Shown: positions 12,301-26,300 of the stretch, in pieces
Position numbering within the stretch: the stretch's first letter is position 1
How the letters are laid out: each line of letters opens with the position of its first letter
Origin: Linyphia triangularis
Taxonomy: Eukaryota > Arthropoda > Arachnida > Araneae > Linyphiidae
Assembly: GCA_963978545.1 (NCBI GenBank)
Contig: OZ021732.1
Location: forward strand, 50,387,214-50,451,213
Reading direction: 5' to 3'
DNA: 64,000 bases
The notes under the pieces: model-generated
Told to the model about the DNA's origin: nothing
What the model saw: only the letters and a program-made list of their open reading frames with translations
The model's database searches: none
Program-made: the position numbers and the translations under genes

Positions 12301-15300
12301 AAATCCTTTTTGAGCAAAAAGTTTTCAAATCTTTTACCATCTATTACATTTACTGAATGGTCACTACACAAGCTCAGAAATGCAGCTCTTGGCTTTAAGT
12401 TTATTTTTATTATGTTTTGTTCTTGTTAATGGACAATTCATGCATTAAAAAAAAAAAAAAAAATTCAATTCTAAATGGTTTGAAAAGACCATTAACACAA
12501 ATAAGTCTGCTCAATGTGCTTTTTCTTTTTTTAATTTGCGATTAAAATTACCTTGTTAAACGTTGGCGAGAAAACGACTCATTTCGCTGGCATTGAATTT
12601 GACTTCACGGCTTCGTAAACATTTCGACTTGAAATGCAGCAGCGGAAACCAGATTTGCAAGTTTCTCGCAAATCACGCCAACCTGTATGGAATATGGCAA
12701 TGGTCTACCAATGCCAACTTTTTTAACGCCACCTATTTGGCAGAAACCTTACTATAACCATAGAAACGATAGGGTCTCTTTACGTCACGCACTTTGTTGA
12801 CTGGTTTGATTGGACTGGCTTTGACTCGGTTTGGGGGCATTTTCTTTTCTTAATATTTAAATAACTATTTTTTTAAAGAACTTTTGTTTAAATATTTGGA
12901 ATCGGAAAGAAATTCTTCATAAATATATACTAATTTCACTCAATTTTAAAAAATGCGGGAATTGTCCATTATGTAGTCATGCCCAGTGAGCGTGTTCACA
13001 TCCAGGATTTAGGCTTATAGAGAAAGTTGAAAGACAGGAATAAGGTAAAGGCGCTTAAAGTCGTTGCACAACGTTGCTTTGTGCCTAAACTTAACTTTGA
13101 TGCCTCCGATTACAGGGAAATGGGACTTGTCAACAGATCATGCTAGAAATCCCCCACTTCTTGATGCCTTAACCATATACAGTGGAACTTGGATAATTCG
13201 AAGTTGAAGGGACCACTAAAAAAATTCGAATTATCCAAAACTTTGAATTACAATAGTTACATCTTTTTGTTTTAGTATTTGGTCCACTGAATGACTGAAA
13301 ATGCTATTCTGTTAATGAGTAAATAATTATTCAGAAATATCATGGTGTATAAAAAAATAAGACTGAATATGTAAACAGAAGGTTTATTTACATTCAATAC
13401 AGCTGTTATTTACACTTCGGCAAAAAAAATTGTGGCATTTCAGATTGTTTTAAAGAATTTAGTCTTTTCAAATTAGCAAAATCTTCAAGTATGTTAAGTG
13501 ATCGAAAAACAGCTTCACTTACGTTCGATTGTCCTTCGATGTATCGTCGAAAATCTCCCAGATGAGAAAGCGCCTCCTACAATGTAGGGATTGGCGCTGC
13601 TTCTTCCTCAGCCTCTATATCTTCCTCGTTATCGTCCTCCTCTGTGCTCTTCTTATTCGATACACTTCGGATAAAATGTCTTGATCAGAAAGTTCTCCAC
13701 AAACTTCCACATTTTCGTTCAAATCGACGTATTCTTGGAATGTCAGGCCCAGGCTGTTATTCCACGTGTCCAGTGCAGGGGGGATATTTTCTTCTGTGAT
13801 TACAACTGGTTCCGTTTTCTTTACAAATCCCGCCTTTCGAAAACAATTTTCAGTTGTTTTTTCTGTCACTTGCCACCAAGCATTGTGGGACATTCGTGCT
13901 GCATCAAGGACATTTATTACGCATTTATTATTTTTGTCTGTGAATGAATCCGTTAACAGGTTTCGGACAACAAGGCATCTATAGAAATGCTTAAGATTTT
14001 TTATGATGCCCTGGTCCATTTGTTGAACAACAGAAGTCATGTTTAGCGGGGGGGAAATAATCGCAATATTTTCCATACGTGGAATGGAGTTATGCGCCGT
14101 ACAATTGTCAATAAACAAGATAATTTTTCTGTTCTTCTTTCTATATGTTTTATCGAGTTTCAAGAGCCAATCTTCAAAAATCTTTGCAGTCATCCAGGCT
14201 TTTTTATTCGCTGTGTACTCTAGTGGTTTCGATTTGACATTTTTTAAACATCTTGGGTTAGCAGATTTTCCTATCATGAGCAAAGGCAGTTTTTCACTGC
14301 CATCCATGTTAGCCCCAACCAATAAAGTGATTCGTTCTTTGCTTTTCTTTCCCCCACTGCAACGCTCTCCCTTAAATGCCAATGTCTTGTCCGGAGTACA
14401 TTAGTAAAACAAATCTGTTTCATCAACGTTGAAAATATCTTTAGCCAGTGTTCCTTCAATCGTTTTTAATACATCGGCTTTCCAAACATTGGCTGCTTCT
14501 TGATCTACACTTCCACTTTCACCACACACGGATTTAAAGGATATGCCATTTCTTTCCTTAAATCCATCCAACCAACCAGTGCTAGCCTTGAAATCACTTT
14601 TTCCTAAACCAGTAGAAAATTCTTCAGCTTTTGCTCGGAGAAGGGGGCCACTCAAAGGAACGTTTTTATCCTGTGCTTTAAACCACTTCAACACGCACTC
14701 ATCTACTTCAGGATTGTCTGGTTCTCTAGCTCTTTTGCGATTCTTTGGTTTTCCACTAACAGCAGTGTTGCTCAGAATTTTGTCCTTATTTTTCAAAAAA
14801 GTTGATAAGGTGTTTGGCACTATCCCAAACTCTTTGTCAATTTGAAATTTTTTTTTTCACACCCTTTTCCACCTCTCAAATTACGGCGACCTTTTCAGCA
14901 AACGTTAAAGTCACGTACTGAACGCGTGGCTTACTCAAAGACATTGTGGAGTATCAAAACTCTCCAACCCTTTAGATCACTTGTCAAAGCTGAAATGGCG
15001 ATTGAAGCAAGCTCTCTGTAACAAGAACAAGTTTGGCAATCGCCCAGGACCAAAATAAACTGGTCAAGCAAGTGGGGGAAGAGACCCTGCACCTGCTTAA
15101 TAAAAGAAAGTGGGTAGGACCGCTTAACAAAGAGAGTGGGGTGTTGAGGTTACAATGAAACAACTTCGGATCGAACGGCCGAGCTGAAAATGTACTCTCT
15201 CAAAACTTCTATATTAAGATTAATTTTGAATGGTATTGTGACAAAAACTTCGAATTAAGGAAGTTGAACTTGGAATTATCCACAATTTATTTACATTGAT

Positions 15301-16777
15301 TTAATACAAAGTTCAATGAACCAAGAGAAATCTTCGAATTAACGACGATTTCGAATTAAAGACGTTCGAATTATCCATGTTCTACTGTATGAAATTTCTT
15401 AACTGTCTTGATGAAACCATAATGAAATTTCTTAACTGTCCAAGTAAAAAAATAAACTGATCTGAACATTAAAAAGCCACTTGCAAGCTGTGGAACAGTA
15501 TGTGCAGCTACTTTCTAAAGCGGCAAAAACCTTATTGTAGAAAAATAAGGATGGCTTTTATCAGAGTCACTCTAAAATCCTGTTCAGGAATGCCAAAATT
15601 TAATTATATAAATCTAAATTTTTGTCAGTGTCTCAAAAAGATAATTCTCTCTCAAAATTGATTATATAATAAAACACCTGAAGCGATCCTAATGTTAGCT
15701 GTAATAGGGAAAGAACGTGAAACTTGTTTTAAGGGATATGGGAAATGTTTGACAGAGACTGGGGGAGAAAAAAAGCTGAATTAACCATTGCCCATACACT
15801 TGACATTACTGTATTGATTTTCACTCAATTGAACTTGACACATAACCTATTTATTATTGATCAATATGTATTAAGATCTATTAGAGACATATTAGCAACA
15901 TAGGAAGCAGTAACTCTTTTCTTTACAAAAGAATTTTATGTATTCAATGCAAAAACAAAAAAAATACAATGTGCCAAAACTGGCAGTCTTTAATGGTCTG
16001 TAAGTATAATAATTTTTCACTAGAATGGCCCTTAAGTGTTAATTTAATAGTGCGAGAGGCAACTGTAAGTTTAGGTACCTTATCGAACATCATTCTGAAA
16101 TTTTATAAAATGTGAGGAAAAGTTAGTAGATTGCGTATCCACTGATCTGCCATGACAAAAATGCCCGAAACTAGTCAAAAATCGACTTTGAATAATTTGA
16201 ACTAAATCTGATTGCCAAATATGCTGTTACGAATTTCTGTATATTTGTAAATATTTCGTTGTATTAATTATGTAAAAAGAAAAATCTATGTACATTTCGC
16301 ATAAGGCAGTGCATGAGTTTGTCTTTACTTCGCTTTCCTGCAATGCATCTCTTAATGCTTGAAAACGAGTTTTACAGGGATAATGATGGAAAACGAGTTT
16401 TATAAGGAGAAGGCCATTTAACATTACGGTTAATGGCAATCTCGCCAACTTGACTAGATAGAGCCAAGTTGGTGATGGTTTTGGCGACAAATCATTAAAT
16501 GTCAAAACTTTTGGTCCCCATGTACCTGTATAGTTTTTTTTTTGCTAAGATCTGGAAAGTTCTCCAAATGTCTATCTCCGGAAGATTCGCGAAGATTTAG
16601 CTTTCGTATATAAGTCTAAAAGAGCGGGTAATCGAGTTAGTTAGTTGTCTCTCAACGAGCATTCAGAGTACAGTAAAAGCCCGATTATCAGACATTCAAT
16701 GAACCGGAATTTTTTGAAAATCAAGTTTGGCGAAAAAATTGCCTATTTTGCCAAAAAACAGCAAAAAGTCGCCAAAC

Positions 16778-16815
<38 letters not shown>

Positions 16816-19800
16816 AGATTTCAAAGTTGAGTAGGTTTTTTTTTCTCCTTATTTTGATAGTTTTTAATTTAAAATGGCAAAATAGCTGAATTTGCACTGA
16901 TTAGAAATGAATATATTATTATAAAAAGTATTTTTTTCCGGGTTATCCGGAATGCCGAAGTTCTTATTCAATCTACTGTGAATTCTCAGCATCGTTTATT
17001 GCATAAAAAAAAATTATCTTTATTTCCGGAATATGTGTAATTTGTATATGCGGAATCTATATAAATCTATGGAGTACTTTTATTGTATGTAATTATAGCA
17101 AAGAAAGGTGATTTTCCACTTGGAATTACGTTTTTAACCTCATCCGGCAAAGAGTAATTTGGAAATTCAAAATTTGGTAATGGTTTGACCAAAATCCAGA
17201 TAAAATAAATCATTCGGTTTGTAAGCTAGATCTACATGTGGAACATGCATTTCACTAAATTTAAAGCCGTGTGTAACAGATACATTCTATTTCATACAAT
17301 ATCGATGCATCCGTAATTCACTTATACCAGTGATTTAATTTGTAAATTTTCAACTGCACCCGGAAAATATGCAATTCTGCCGAATTCAACTATTCTAAAC
17401 ACTTTGTTCTTTTATCACAAAATATCAGTTTCTCACGATCAATCAGAATGAAACCTGATTGCATCCATTTAAGTGCATTTCCCCCTATAATCCCAATCAA
17501 AGGTTCAATTTGTAGGCTAGTCAACTGTTTTGTACACAAAACGGCAATTGTGTATTTTTATTTTTTGTGTGCAAAAAGTATGGGTTATATTTTATTGCAT
17601 ACTATTAACGTATTTTGCAATCCAATAAAAATAAATCTGTTTTGTTGTAATTTTATTTTAGTAATATTTAATGTTTAGATTAGCTGACAACCAGACAATA
17701 AATTCAAAACTGAATGTTTTGTAAATTATCCGGAATTCTGTGGCGATTTGTATTATAATTCTTGTATTCCTTTTTTCTATAGCATAATAGTCGATCTTTG
17801 AATACGAATGTCGTCTTCCCGAGCATATATTACTTTAGGATACCAAAGAAAGTTGTGTGTAAGGAGGGGGGAAGACAATGGAATCACCAGGGTTTCCAAA
17901 TACAAAAGCCACTTTTTCAGAATTCTTGGAATCTGACCAAGAAAACGCATACGTGAAAACTTCCTCTCCAGAACGGGAATAATGATAGTTCACTGTATGT
18001 GCCCGGTAATCCTAAAATATAGGTTCGGTTAAAATCGGTACTATCAAGAGACTCTCGGTAACTTTTTTTTTTTTACATATTTTACAACGCATCTTCTACT
18101 TCTTTTTTTTTTTAACAGAATTTCGGATTTGATTTAGTAACACATTTCAAATTATTGCCGATTATAAAGGTAAAATATAACAGTGCAACTAAAAAAGCTA
18201 TGTAGAATATTTTTTAAATATTCCAGTTGTGACGATTTTAATGTTGGGTGCCATCACTAGCATTATTTGCCGTTTAACTTTGGCAAAAAAACTTCTACAT
18301 TCAATTAACCGGAAAATTCGTTTATCCGGAAATCCTAATTTCCCGGCGATTCCGGATAGTCTGGCTTTTACTGTAGTTCCCAAAGTTAACAGTATTGCAT
18401 TTTCTTTTGCATCGATTTTAGCAGTTATGTATCTAGTTTTTAGCTGCTGTTTGTGCTCCATTGTTGTGAAAAGAGCTGTATTAAGTCAAATTAGAACAGA
18501 AGTTCTGAAGTTGTAAAAGAATCTGCGAAGAGTTATATCGGAGTAAATTTCTTCAAGTTTTAATCTGCTTTGGCTTCAAGTCTTTCGAACTCATCCACGC
18601 AACAATGCCATATCTTGCCAAATAACGAGCGAATTTTTTTTATTTGGTAACCCATCGCTCTGTAGTTTTCAATTAAGAAGGTTGTATATGATTCACAGAT
18701 ATCTGGCAATGGCTTACTTGCATCTTTTAAAAGTGAGCCAAGTTGACAGTAAATTTTACATCACTGATGATATAACTGATGTCATCAATTTGGCTTACTT
18801 TTAAATATGCAGGTTTTTCGAACCAGAGATAAAAAAATTGTCTGGGCTTTTCCTCATTGAAAATCAAAGTGCAGTGGGTTACCGAACGCATTCACTTTTT
18901 GGCAAGTTATGACATATTTAACAATCAAAATTTGTTCAACTCATTCAAAATCTGTTTTTGACCAGTTTTGGCTATTTTTGCCTCAGCAGACCAGTGGATT
19001 CGTAATCTTTTAACTTTTCTCTACATTCTATCAAAAATTCAGAATGATGTTCGATGGGATACCTAAACTTCAGTCTCAAGGGGATGAGATACCTAAACGC
19101 CTCTCAGTCTATAAAGTGTGTACGCTGTAGCTAATTAAGTATTAGGATGAATATTAGTAAATTAAGAAGTACTCGGCAAAGAGTTTTAAGAAAAATTACA
19201 TATGCGCCGCAGGATTATCAAGGAACTATGACCGAGTTGCATGGCTTAGAAAGTAACTTGCATTTTATGGCTGAAAATTTATATTGTATTTTTAGGGTAT
19301 TTAAATTACTACATTGTGAAAATAAATGGAATGAACTTTTGCATGCGATTGGATTCTATAAACTTTTTCACTTCGGATTGTGTGTGTTTATTCCTGTAGC
19401 AGGGCGTTTGGCGTTGGTCCCTTAAAGTACCTTTTTTTTTATTTTGGTCCCTATTGTCCCCCTTTTTTTAACGTTTGGTTCCTTTAGTCCTTTTTTTTTT
19501 AAATATATCTGTACCACGTGACCAGCACGCGCCATTTCGTCAAGGTCAAAGTTCATGTAAACGTTTGGTAGCTCGTAACCATCACAGATTCTACGGACTA
19601 CGTTTTTTCTTTTGATATCAGGGTTCCCACTGGTCCTTGAAACTCCTTAAGAACTCTTTGATTTTCGATTTCAAGAGTCGAATCCTTGATTTTCTTCGAC
19701 AATATAACCCGGTTTTTATGCGACTTTAAAAATAGCATTACACTTAAATCAAAGTTTTTTTTATCTAACAATTAAATATAGTTTCATGAACGGTTTTCGA

Positions 19801-20016
19801 TCTGGACTTGCGTTATTTAAATTTCGTCTAGTACTTGACCACGTAGCCAAACGAGATCGTTTGTAAATAAATGCAAACAGCTTTTTTAAATTGAATTATA
19901 TTTAACAATTAAATATATGGTTTTATGGACGGTTTTCGATCTGAACTTATTTTTTTGAATTTTGTCTAGTACTTGACCATGTGATCGATCGAGATCATTT
20001 GTTAATAAATGCAATT

Positions 20017-20054
<38 letters not shown>

Positions 20055-20358
20055 GAGTTTAATGTATCTAATAATTAAATATGTATTATGTGGACTGTTT
20101 TCGATCTGACATGTTTTTTTTTTTTTAAGTTTCGTCTAGTACTTTACTACATAATTGATCGATATCGTATATTGATAAATGCGATCAAAAAATTTTTTTA
20201 AATTGAAGTTTAATCTATAATAATAACAGAGTTATAGGGTCTATAGAAAGCGACTTCCCATATAAAGCTCTGAAATTTTGTACATCTGTGGTTGTGGTCT
20301 TCTAATTTCCGGACTTGCAAATCAGATTGTCAAAACTTTAATTAATTTTTTTATTCAT

Positions 20359-20396
<38 letters not shown>

Positions 20397-23300
20397 TATG
20401 TTTTTAGCCATACAATCCAAAGTAATACCTGCTAAACTTCAAAATTTGAAACATAAGTGCTTTTTGCAAATACAACTCTATAATAATTACATATAATAAT
20501 TAACATAATTATAAATGTAATTTTGCAATAAAGAGGATTTTTGTGTTAATGTTAGTTATTTTATAAACTTTTTTAGTTTGTAGAATTGGTGCATAATGAA
20601 TAGGTCCTAGAATAGGTCCTCCATGAAAACTCCTCGATTTTTATTTTGAAATTAGAGGGGGAACCCTGGATATTCTTTAGATATTTTGATGAATTTCAGA
20701 AACCGTTACGTCGTACCGGTACTTTTTTGAAAGCCGGTATGACGGATCGATACTTTTTGATGATGTTTTCAGATGTATTTTTAAGATTTAATTGTTATTT
20801 ATTCTATAAACTAACTACTGTTAAAATCAATTTCTGTTGTATTCTGCTGCGGCTCATATTGCCATATGCATCTATTTTAAACTGTGATTATCAGACGTCG
20901 ATTTGAATATACTATCAGCTTGTTGAGACAACACTGATCAATTACTTACAAGCAAACGTGAGTGACAACAAAACAGGCCAAAAATTTAAATAAATAGTTT
21001 AAAACTTTTAAAAAGGATAAATGCATCAAGCCTTTTTAAAACCACAATGAAATTCTTAAAATAAATATTAGTAACCTAAAAGTACATTTGTTTGTCATTT
21101 AATACATTTTAATTAACGCTACTTTAATATTTTATGATGTTATTATAACTAGGGATGGAACGGATGTGAGTTTTGCCGGATACCGGATTTCGGATATCCG
21201 GGGTACCATGTCTACCGGATACGGATATCCGAAACGGATTTCGCCGGATATCCGGCCGGATATTCGGTCTATATACTAAAAACGATAGTTATACGATATG
21301 CTATACGAAAAAAATGGTCATGATATGAAGTATTAAGTAAATTATAATTAGTGGTTAGCGCACCGCACTGCATGCCACAGGTCCATGGTTTGATTCGCGG
21401 ACTGGGCAAGGTTGACTTAGCTGTTTACACCTGAAAGAAATAAACTGATGAGGACCATGCATGCTTGGGAACTAAACACTGGGGTTCGGCGTCAGAATGA
21501 CCATCTGACTGAAACATCTGCTATGTGACACACAAATGCCACAGTCGAGAAAGCTGAGCTGGGCCCAGCAGGCCTTAGTCCACACTGGCTGTCGCGCCAC
21601 TGCCCTAATAGCACACATCCTCCCAGGGAGGATGTGTGCTATTAGGGTGAGTTAATTTTTTTTATTTAAACTTTAGTTGATGAGTGAAAGAGATCTTTGT
21701 TGCTGATTTTATATCTTGTAATATTGATACTTATAGTTTTTCATATAGTTCTGGCAGGGCTTTATCACGAAAACAATTTCTATTTGGAAGCGGATAACGA
21801 GGAGTTAGGTATTTTAATAACTGACCAAAGCCTTCTCTATTCACAATGGAGAATGTTTCAGCATCAAGAGCCATTAACTCAGATAAAATTATATTAAATT
21901 GTAAAATTATATTAAATTTTACAATGTTGAAGTGCAAAATATAGCTACTTTCAATTTACTTCATGCATTGTTTATAATTGATAAATGATTACAAAATTAT
22001 ACCGGAGGCATTTATTAATAACAAAAGATTTATTTAAATATTTTATGAAATTGAAGTCTATTTTTTTTTTTTTGTAATGCACCTAAAACATTACGGATTT
22101 AAAGAAATCTAGTAGAAAACTTAAATTGGATCTATCGGAATATTCCGTCTTTAAATATAAACTTAAAAAAATTTCGAACCCAAAATTCATCAACATTATG
22201 TTATACCATATTTAAAATATATATTTAATATAAACAAACAAAATTAGTACTTACATATTTTTGTGGTTAAGGTTTTTGCTTTAGGATCATCTAAACTCCA
22301 CAATTTTGGTACAAATAATTTCGATTCCAATGTTGTCTGCGTGCATTTCTTGTTTTGATGAATTGTTTTTTCTTGTTAATCAATATTTGATGCATTTAGT
22401 GAGTCTTTAAAGCTTCGGTGAATTTCCTTATGCACACTCATTAAATGGTTCCATAAGGGTTTTGTGGAAAAGGATTTTGGGCTTTTGCCGCGCACATTTT
22501 TTAAACGATTCTGTGGAGCAAGTAACACATAGGGCTTTGCTTTCGTCATTTCCCATTAATTTTAAAATACTTCCAAATGGGTGATTTTAAATGAGCCATT
22601 ATTAAAAATTATAAATTGGATTGTAATTGGAGAAAACTAAAATTCAAGGCATTCTAGAGAGCTAAATATAATTCCACATTGTGGCGCTGCTTTAAAGACC
22701 TAAAAATTACAATACTTCATTTTACGTCAGAAAAAATACACCAGCTTTCAACTTCTGCCAATGAAAAATCAGAAATTAGACCATACCATTCACAGCATAA
22801 AAAGGTAGGGTATTATCATTGATAAAACAAAAAAAAGCATTGAGGATTGCGCATTGACTATTTATTGCTTTTTACTCGCTAGCAAATGTCAGAAAAAAAG
22901 GAGGAAGTGATAATGACTAAAACTCTTTAAGTCACTTATGTTATGGGAAAAAAAATACTATTTATTAGTATTTCGGTTCGAGTTTTACAGAGAAGCATTC
23001 AAATATAACATCTGGAATTAATCAGATCATAAACTTGGAATGAAAAGAACATATTGCAAAACACGTATGAAGGATGTGTATGGAAAAAGATTGGAGGAAT
23101 GGTTTATGCTTAGCAACTCCGCGTCAATAATACGGCGCCTCTTTCTGTTTTCGTTTTCTAATTTGACTGCAATTTATGTCCAAGAAAGAAAAAAAATTAG
23201 AAAAAAAGTGTAGGATGCGGTGTTTCCTTTGTCCGAAAAAGATCATTATTTTTTTCAAAAAATTATTTCTTGTGGATACCTGGTGGTCGGATATACAGCC

Positions 23301-26300
23301 GGATATCCGAATGAAATTATCGGATGTTTGGTATTTCAAATCGGATATCCGACTGGGTTTCGGATATTGAAAAATCAGCCGGATATCGGATATTTGCCGG
23401 ATATCCGTTCCATCCCTAATTATAACATCTTTTTTAACCTCAACCTAACTAGTTCAATAAGGAATCAATTGAAATTGAATTCTTAAACTTTTTCAATGGA
23501 TAAGTAACAGTCACTTTAAAATAAATTTGAAAATTATAATTTTAAGTTTACTAATATAATTAACATGTTTCAGCCTGTACATGTTTTTATGTAGCTCTCT
23601 TCTTAGTTTGAATGAATAAGCACTTTTTGGGTGTTAAATATAGGTTTTCTGCAGATCCTAAGAATTCTAGTGTTCAATCATGTGTTGAAATAATCCGATG
23701 CAAAGGTGAAATTTCCACTCAAAAATTGTTATTGGCGTTCTGTCTGTTTACAATTTTAAAAATGTGTTAATCATAATTCTCAGTGTTTTTTTTAGTAATA
23801 TACAGTCAACAATTAATTCTTTTCTTTTTAATGTGCACTCCAGATGAATGTTTGGAGTGCAAAGTTTGCACTTGGACAAATAATTTTTAATTCAACCCCT
23901 TAAATTGTAGGTACTGAATACTAGGCATTTTTTTCTATGCTATAAAAACAAATTTTGTTTAAAAATCCCTTTTTTTTTTTACTAGTACCTTTTTTTTAAT
24001 TTTTGGTCCCTTAGTCCCTTTTTTTGAAGTTCGAAGCTGCTAAACACCCTGCTGTAGTATTCTGCTAATTTTATCAATTCTGTAAGCTTTTAGTATTCCA
24101 GAATAATTGTTTATCAAACGCTGTGTCAATTTTGTATTATTTCTGTTTTGTATGTACATATTTGTATATGTATTTATTTTTATTGCATTATGATTCTGTA
24201 AACATTACCATTTCGGAATTTTGATTTGTATTTGGTATATTTCGGTTAACTTTGTAAACCTAATTATGTTTACTTTGTCTATTATGTATTCTTCAATTTC
24301 AGTAATTTCTATTATGTTTTCTGAAAATTTGATATTTTATTTTGTCTTTTGTTAATTCAGTGTTTTATTTGTGTCTGGACTAACCCTGTAGTGCTTGAAC
24401 CTACTATTCGTCTTCACATTTGTATTTAATAGAAGCTTTTGTAACATTTCTAACCAAAATTGTGTAATGTTAGAAATCAGCAAACAAACTATAGAATCCA
24501 GTTAAGTACAAATTAATAAGAACATTTAAATAATACACTGCCTGCCAAAAATGAGAGTTACAATTAAGTGAGTCTTTGCATATACATTCCCCTTTGCATA
24601 TACATAAAATTCCCCTCTTCGTATATTCTTCTCGTCTTCTAATTTTTTCTTTTCAATCCCAATGAAATTATTTAATATACCTCAGATTTATTGATCAAGG
24701 AATTACTGACTAGAATTATCCACAATAATGTTCTTGGTTGCTTTTACCTTGCTTGAGGCATAAAAGTTCTGAACTTTTTAAATGAACAAAATTAGTATAC
24801 GGATCGTTCCATGGTAACTTGCGTTACATTTAGACACTTTCTTTTATCTGTTTCTATCAATATAATTACAAAAAGTAATTAAAAGCAAAATATTTCATTT
24901 CTTAAATCAACTAATAAAAACCTAAATTTTAATCAAAATGATAGTATTTTAATGATATTTTAAAATTTATAAATTGATTTAACTGTGATAACTTACGTTA
25001 CTCCAAAATGGAATATAGTAAAAAGTGTTTTTAGTTTTATTAAAATTCTATCCTTTTTAACATTCTGGTGTTTTAAAGTTATGTACATTCCTTCTTTAAA
25101 CTTTAAGAATTGCAATTATGCAATTTAATTTTTTTATTTACATTTAATTAAAAGTAACTTATGTTGCACATATGCATGTTCCAGAAATGATACCAATTAC
25201 TTTATTGCTATTAAACTAACTTCTGCCTTAAGTTACTAAAAGGTTATAAAAAATACTGTAACATTTTGTATCTAACTTACATTGTTTTACTTTTATCAAA
25301 ATTTAAAAATACTATTTAAAAAAAAAAAAAAAAATAATAATTCTTCAAGTTATAAATTTTATTCTTTCAATTTATAATGCCTACTACTACAGATTGTTTG
25401 ATTTTGTGTATCAAATCTTTCTTTTTATAAAAAATTTCATCTGAGTGATTGAATCATTTCCAGTTTGAATTAAATCTTTCATTTCAATTTTGAGATTTGT
25501 ATTAAAATGCCGAAACGACCATGTTGCCTTTAAAGTCGTCATCTTTCATAATAGTTATTATATTTGGATAAAGTGAATCGTCATAATGACCTACAATACC
25601 AATAATTCACTTTTGAGATTTTATTCTTACGAAGCTTTAGACCAGCGTTAGCCACTATGCGGCCCGCAGCATATTTTTCTGTGGCCCGCTGGCACCACAG
25701 AAGATGAAAAAAAATAATCAAATTTCGTGATATGGAGTTTTTCTTGCATAATTGTAATTTATCTGAAATAATATATGTTAATTATGAGGAACAGAGTTCT
25801 CTACTATGTGCCTGAAGAAACTATATGAAGAAGCTTCCAGTAAGGTGGTTTTCATCAAGAATATAAATACAGGAAAAACTTAACTGAATCTCATTTGGAT
25901 AGTTTATTAAAATTGATAGCAAAAAATACTTCAAGAGACATCGCCTCAATCATAAAATAAACAGAACATTTCAATAGTCATCGTCTCACAATTGATATCG
26001 ATTAAAACGGATTAATTTGGAAGCACATTTTAAATAGTACTTTAATTAAAAGTTAGGTTAAGTTGCATTGCCGCGTTGAAACAAAAGATTCACTTCTTTT
26101 TTAGACTTTGATTTACTAATAATAAAAATTATTATCTTTTTTGATTATTTGAAAAAAAAAAAAAAAATCAAATATCATTTGCAATTTTGTTAAGGTAAAA
26201 AAAAAATATCCAGTTTTCAGAAATGCTATATATTGTTAAATCGATAATAATTAAAGATACATATTTTGGTGTATCCGGCCTGCGAAAAACTCCAATTTAA

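Larger units (their letters stand above)
16054..19107. mobile_element. Foldback (long inverted repeat) element interrupted by a solo LTR
   Basis: If the LTR at 16225-18604 is removed, 16054-16224 plus 18609-18766 forms a left arm whose reverse complement resembles 18770-19107. The match runs from the outer GAGAGGC / GCCTCTC through AACATCATTCTGAA / TTCAGAATGATGTT to the centre near 18768. Each arm is about 330 bp with roughly 75-80% identity by eye. The centre is catcactgatgatataactgatg, itself palindromic. No ORF is present. The element would fold into one long hairpin. A clear TSD could not be read. Confidence 0.6.
19400..24051. mobile_element. TIR element CAGGGCGTTTGGC with 6-bp TSD CTGTAG
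   Basis: The left end CAGGGCGTTTGGCGTTGG and right end GCTAAACACCCTG are flanked by CTGTAG at 19394-19399 and 24052-24057. Next to both ends are 'ggtcccttag/ggtccctatt' phrases with T runs (19415-19500 and 23970-24025). Removing the two nested elements (19619-20668 and 21150-23418) leaves about 1.3 kb without an ORF. The TSD length matches the elements at 8957 and 38964. Confidence 0.8.

Noticed and set aside
19147..19425. 92-codon plus-strand ORF beginning MNISKLRSTRQRVLRKITY
   Set aside because: No recognised family; it is cut by the 6-bp-TSD element and ends soon after the empty site is restored, so it may be part of an old LTR or chance.
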